The position numbers and the translations under genes were made by a program. The notes below the pieces were generated by a model. That model was given only the letters and a program-made list of their open reading frames with translations. It was not told where the DNA came from and ran no database searches. A stretch of 64,000 nucleotides of DNA from Sisyra terminalis. Lineage: Eukaryota > Arthropoda > Insecta > Neuroptera > Sisyridae. The DNA lies in NCBI GenBank assembly GCA_958496175.1, contig OY292276.1, forward strand, positions 18,122,001-18,186,000, written 5' to 3'. Shown piece after piece: positions 58,961-64,000 of the stretch (positions within the stretch are counted from its first letter, which is position 1; each line of letters starts with the position of its first letter).

Positions 58961-61900
58961 GATTTAGGTCCTTGCGTATGGAAACGTTTATGCTGTTTAT
59001 GCTTCCCAAGGAGTCCTTAACATCCTGAGGCTCCAATTCGTTTCAACATCCGTGGTGTACAATGTGCATGCACAAAAATATTAACAGAAATGATCCAATT
59101 AAGTGTTGAAATCAAATTTAAACTGGAGTAAAATAAACAATAAAGCTTTAAGAGATATGACTTAATTAAGTTAGTTAAACCAATCTGTGAATAAGTCACG
59201 AGAGAAAAAAGCAAATTTGCTACATAAGTATCTCACGCAAATAATAGCTAATAGAATGGCTGATTAAATTCAGAGAAATAAAATGATATTACTCAATCAT
59301 CAAGCTATTATCTCCAAAATAAACAAAAAATATTTTAATTGAGGGAAATTAAGTTGTAGGAGGCATGTCGGAATGTACTCATTTATTGCATAAATATTAT
59401 GCAATTCGCAACATTTCAATTAAGTTGAAACAAAAAAACGGTTTTCGTTCTGTTGGAATCTAATCGAAATCTAACGTAATTATTTGTGAAATAGTTGAAA
59501 TCAAAACAATTTAATGACATTGGGAAAAAAAGAAGTCAAACAATCTATTGGTTACCAAATTTGGTATTTCTTATTAGACACATGAAATACGCAAAACTAG
59601 ATTTCTTGTGATTGTTTTTCTTGCACATGATTGCATTTTGCAATCGAGTCTTTTTTGAATAACTTAATTTATTTTTAATAGTAAAACGGCATAATTATTT
59701 TTACTCAACAACTTACGGTCGTATAGAATCATATGTTTGATTTCATTTTAAAGTCTTAATTTATTATTATAGATTGATTATTTAATAAGTCATATAATTT
59801 TCTATAATTAATCGGTAGAATTAAACATTCACGCACAAGACCTGTTCAAAAGTTGTTTGTTGGGAAAATAGAAAAATAAAAAGTACAAGTAATAGATAAA
59901 ATGCTAATAGGTAAACATGTCTGTCGCTATATTACAATAAAAAAATAATTGTACTTTCATTTCCTCCTTTTCGAGTATCAGTTGCTGTATGTGATCTATG
60001 TTTCTAAGTGGGTTCTCTTTATTAATAGTGGTTTCTGATTATATGCTCAAATGTGCGTTGATCTTAATAACAAATCAATCAATTCTTATTCATTAGAAAT
60101 CTACATTCAATTGCCGTTGAAAATGAAACAAGTACTATATCGTAACTGTATTTAGCCATTTGCTATTAAATTTTAAAATTTTTATATCTAGTTTTATCCA
60201 TATCCAGATTTATGTATTCCAAACTTTTACGATTAATAGTTTGCAATCAAAAGTGACTAAAATTTAACTTCAAGAATATTTAATTAGGTCATAAAAAAGA
60301 GGAAATGTTTTTGTGGAAATTTACAAAAATTATAAGAATAAGTAAAATGAGACTTGATTTATACATATTTTTAAATTATAAACACAAGAAATTATATAAA
60401 ATAAATTAATAACGGAATACCTTCCCCGGTCAAAGAAAGTTTTAAGTTTTTGAACATTTTTACGTTGCATAACTAATAAATGCATTAATAAAAGATTATA
60501 ATTATAAACCCCTTAATGTTTTTGCTACAATTTTTAAAAAATAAGTTTCCTTCATAAAGTACGTACAAATTAAGTCGACGAAATAAAATAAGAGACTCTT
60601 TTTTCATAGTTATATTTTTCAATATTGTTGAACCAATGTCTATCCATTAGCGTAGCTACAGGAAAGCAACTGGAAACTTATTCATTATAAATACATATGT
60701 AAAAAACATATATTTGATAAAATTTTTTTTCATCAAAAAAATACTTGACTTAACTATTTGATATAATAGAAAATAAACTTATAATGGCAATATTTCCTGT
60801 AAATTGATTTCTTTATATGTTATGACATTATGACTAGATTTATGGAAAATTTGTCATTTCCTAATTCATTTGAATTATTTATATTTTCTAATAAATATGA
60901 CTTAAAAATAATTTTGCTTTGTGAAAATAGTTGAAATATTAGTAGAAGCTCCCCAGTTGGAATTATGGATCCTTTATGGGTCTTAAAAATCTAGTTTATA
61001 TAAATCTATCGCCACTGTGTCTTTAAATTGAAAAGATGTCTAATTATAAAATTGAAAGGATATATATTAATTTTAATTTTGAACTCATGGTTTTGACTAC
61101 AGAAAAGATGTAAATCCATTAAATCAAAGTTTTCATTATAAACCCCTTATATTTAACTTTCGATCTCAATTTATTTCAACTATTGAAATTTACTCTACAT
61201 TTGAATTTTTTCATCACATTCACCTGATCAAATATATCTTGATAGATTAGATGCATTACTTTAGAATGTGAGAATTTTATAAAAGTAAGTTAAACTAACT
61301 TCCATCGACCTGACTTTAATGGATGAAATATAAGGTGGCATAAGTCAATATGCAAAATTGCAGCTCGATTGGATAACTAGAAATGTTAATTATCATCTTC
61401 AAATTTTTTCGGCATCAAGAACGCGAAGCTAATTTAAAGGATTTAATATAGGATTATTTATAACATTACCTGATGATAACAGCTAGAGACTGTTGGAAGG
61501 TGTTGTAGTAAAGAAAAATTGGGTCAAACGACGTAAATATAAACTATTCATTGATTATTTAGTGTAATTTTGGGAACTTAATTTCATTAACAAATTTACC
61601 ATGGTTAGAAGTTAAAGGTACGTCAGCAATTCTAATTTTGATCAATCACCAAAGTTTGTATTCGTGAATCGAAAATTGGTTTCGGATTTAATTATGTTCC
61701 TTGCAGAAAAAAAAAGGATTTATAAAAATATGTGGACCAAAGTAGGATTTGGTTTTTAATCTACACCTTGCATTTTTTATTCAAAAGTGGATACTTAGTA
61801 TTAGTAGCCAAGTAATATGGATTGCATTATTTTTTATTATTCAAATTAAAAACAAAATGTATCATGTAGAATTATAGTAGGAGCGGGTCATAAGGCTTAA

Positions 61901-62922
61901 CTAAAGGTGATTTGAAATGAAACATAAATAGTGAGTCCGACTTAATAAATAAGAATATTAATCAAATCCTCATATAAAATACTATAAAATATAAACAGAA
62001 AATGGTAACTTTTGGTTTAAATAAATATAAAATTAAGCATTACTAAAAACCTTATCAGTTGACCTTATTATATTATAGTAGGATAGTAAGGCTTAATCCT
62101 TTAAAATCCATAAATACTGAAAAAAGTATTCTTACATTTCGTAATTGGGATTAAAAATAAGAGATATACATTAATCAAGCTTAAAATTACAATAATGAAA
62201 ACAAATTTCTTTGATAAACATCCATTTTAAACTATGAAGGACTACTTAAAATTAAATGTATCATCTGCTGATAAACCAACGCAATCCTCATGATCTACTT
62301 GTCCCATTTGCAACATTGCCTCATATTGGTTATTTTTAATACTTCTACCTTTGAAGATTAAATTTTTTATTATTCTTTGTCTTTCATGTTTTCATCAATC
62401 GTGTTTTTGGTGCTTAGAATTTGATAAGCCTTTATAACTGCCGACAACATGTGCAAAGAAAAACCAAAAAAGAAATATTATTTGGACCAAGATTTAAACA
62501 TCAAAATTCATAGAAGCATTAAATAATAGAAAAATATAATGCAAAGTTATACACATACGTGTAATAATGCAAAAATACACTTCCGATTAATTTGCACGAT
62601 TTCTTATTATTCGTGCCGTCCAACCGCCTCTCACAATAATAGTCGCTGCAAATGGTAGCAAGCGATGTAATACTTTGCCAATAATTTAAGGCCCTACCAA
62701 TGAGTGTTAGCGACCTGCAAGTGTAATCTTAAGCTATCGATTTATGTTAACTATATTTATTTGCAATTTATTTTTATTAATATTGACATATTGCACAGGC
62801 TTATAATTAAGTAAATTGATGACTGAACTATTTAAGTCTTACAATTGATTCATTTCCCTGAGTGATGGCACTCATTTTTGCCAAGTTCTCACGAGGATCT
62901 TTAAGTTGAGATAATTTATTTA
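58961..62922. other. AT-rich intergenic sequence
   Basis: No gene or RNA gene was recognised. A less AT-rich piece at 62605-62720 (CGTGCCGTCCAACCGCCTCT) may be another repeat fragment. Confidence 0.35.
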
Positions 62923-62996
62923 TAGATTGGTAAAAATATTCAGAAGACTACTGATTATTATTTGATCCTAGTCCTCTGAATATTTTTACCAATCTA
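62923..62996. repeat. Near-perfect hairpin, 28-bp stem and 18-base loop
   Basis: TAGATTGGTAAAAATATTCA starts the left arm (62923-62950) and the right arm (62969-62996) is its complement with a single mismatch in 28 positions. CGAGGATCT occurs on both sides of the hairpin (62892 and 63004), so the hairpin sits between short direct repeats. It has the size of a microRNA precursor but pairs more perfectly than most. Confidence 0.7.
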
Positions 62997-63234
62997 TCAT
63001 TATCGAGGATCTGAAATTTTACAATAATAATTTATTTATTTCTTCTGCAAACACTAAGGGCCGATATTTTACATCTATATAATGATATTCATCGGCAACT
63101 AATTCGGAGGGTAGAGAAAATAGATGCATTTTCCCCTAAAATAGTAATATGTAGAGTATTTTTCTAATAGATAAAATTTTACCTACTAAATAACTATCTT
63201 TAGAATCCTGGCTATTAATCTATATCTATACTAA

Positions 63235-63650
63235 TATATAAAATTCTTGCGTCTGTCTGTACATTTCGATTTTGAACCCAATTTTAAGGTAAATATTTGT
63301 TTCAAGAGGGCCTTATTCCGAATTTAACATTTTTAAATTTTTTTTCTGTCTGTCTGTCTGTGTGTCCCGATTTAACTAAAGAACGGAACAACCGAATTTA
63401 ATGAAATTTGGTATTAAGATACAACACACTTTCCCACAGACTATAGGCTACTTATCATTCCAAAAAAATAATAAGGGAAGGTATTCCCTAGGGATGAAAA
63501 CATAAATTTTTACACTAGACCGGTGAGTTATATATTATTGGAAAGGTAATTTAAAGTTTGAAAATAATCTGTAAAAATATTTTTAGTTAAACTGATAAAA
63601 AGCACAGTATATTCAATTTAAAATTTAAAACATTGCCTCTTTGAAATATA
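63235..63650 (+). mobile_element. Helitron/Helentron-like element, copy 2 (5' part)
   Basis: It begins TCTATACTAATATATAAAAT, a start common in insect Helitron-like families. From 63370 it follows copy 1 closely: TTTAACTAAAGAACGGAACA, TTATCATTCC, AATAATAAGGGAA, GAGTTATATATTATTGGAAA and AAAAAGCACAGTA. The CTAG end was not found, so the 3' part is lost or beyond recognition. A (TGTC)n run lies at 63347-63362. Confidence 0.6.
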
Positions 63651-63679
63651 AACCTTTATATATATATAAACATAGTTGA

Positions 63680-63772
63680 TGTTAATAGCGTAATTGCTTA
63701 AGTTTCTGACGTTTCTGACATTCTGATTCTCCTAATTATACAGACGTGGGTTCGGATCTTACAGCAAACATT
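63680..63772 (+). repeat. tRNA-like promoter pair (weak SINE candidate)
   Basis: TAGCGTAATTGCTTAAG (box A like) is followed about 50 bases on by GTGGGTTCGGATCTTAC (box B like) and then T-rich sequence. No cloverleaf forms. It could be the head of another tRNA-derived SINE. Confidence 0.3.
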
Positions 63773-63849
63773 ATTTTTTATTTTTATTTTTTACAAAATT
63801 GTTGTAAATAGACCTTTAGAGTTACTCAATATTGAAATATTAACAAAAA

Positions 63850-63889
63850 AAAATAATAGTAGTAGTAGTAATAATAATAATAGTAATTA
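63850..63889. repeat. Trinucleotide microsatellite
   Basis: TAG and TAA units alternate in tandem for about 40 bases. Confidence 0.75.
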
Positions 63890-64000
63890 AACTTAAAGTA
63901 AATACGTTTTTAAAACCGTGCATACATAAAATCCTGTATTTATATATCGCCTCTGACTGATGAAATTTTAATATTCGATGTATTCCTATTAAGAAGTAGA

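Noticed and set aside
1..64000. CRISPR arrays, operons, phage or bacterial defence genes
   Set aside because: No spaced direct-repeat arrays and no long intronless gene clusters are present; genes are spliced and tRNAs are eukaryotic, so the sequence is not prokaryotic.

Overview
The window is animal nuclear DNA, most probably from an insect. It is very AT-rich. The genes are split by introns with GT..AG ends, many under 100 bp and many with GTAAGT donors, and transposon relics of several classes are scattered throughout. The gene content (a Drosophila-type ZIP transporter, a stand-alone peptide-amidating lyase, a clip-type serine protease homologue) also points to an insect; I cannot name the order with confidence. 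Nothing looks prokaryotic. All exon joins below were worked out by hand from reading frames and splice sites, and those of the three long genes close in phase from start to stop.

Layout. 0-1 kb: two exons (minus strand) of a serine protease homologue that has lost at least two catalytic residues; the gene runs off the left edge. 2.4-13.3 kb: a repeat-rich block holding two inverted copies of one hAT-like element about 8 kb apart (the left one interrupted by a foldback element), a deleted Tc1-like element with intact ends, and a LINE tail fragment. 14.6-21.0 kb: peptidyl-alpha-hydroxyglycine alpha-amidating lyase (Pal), seven exons, minus strand, with an Asn tRNA and a Lys tRNA on the opposite strand inside two of its introns. 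21.3-24.3 kb: CWF19L1 (lariat/spliceosome-associated protein), eight exons, minus strand, with a Harbinger-like MITE in its last intron. 27.7-28.2 kb: a three-exon gene for a small secreted six-cysteine peptide. 28.5-29.6 kb: a single-exon ZIP (SLC39) zinc transporter. 30.0-42.9 kb: CFAP53, a ciliary/flagellar coiled-coil protein, nine exons, plus strand, with introns full of MITEs and foldbacks. 43.08-43.24 kb: a candidate last exon of a minus-strand gene that converges on CFAP53. 43.3-64 kb: gene-poor, with LINE, SINE, Helitron-like and foldback repeats.

Functional links. Pal and, possibly, the small secreted peptide belong to the secretory pathway. ZIP and CFAP53 are head to head, 417 bp apart, and the shared promoter carries a near-perfect RFX X-box 134 bp before the CFAP53 start, as expected for a ciliary gene. 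I saw no wholly new biological system. The observations most worth following are the X-box promoter, a tRNA-derived SINE family with at least four copies plus a fragment, the small secreted peptide, the candidate exon at 43.1 kb, the long foldback in a CFAP53 intron, and an almost perfect 28-bp-stem hairpin at 62.9 kb.
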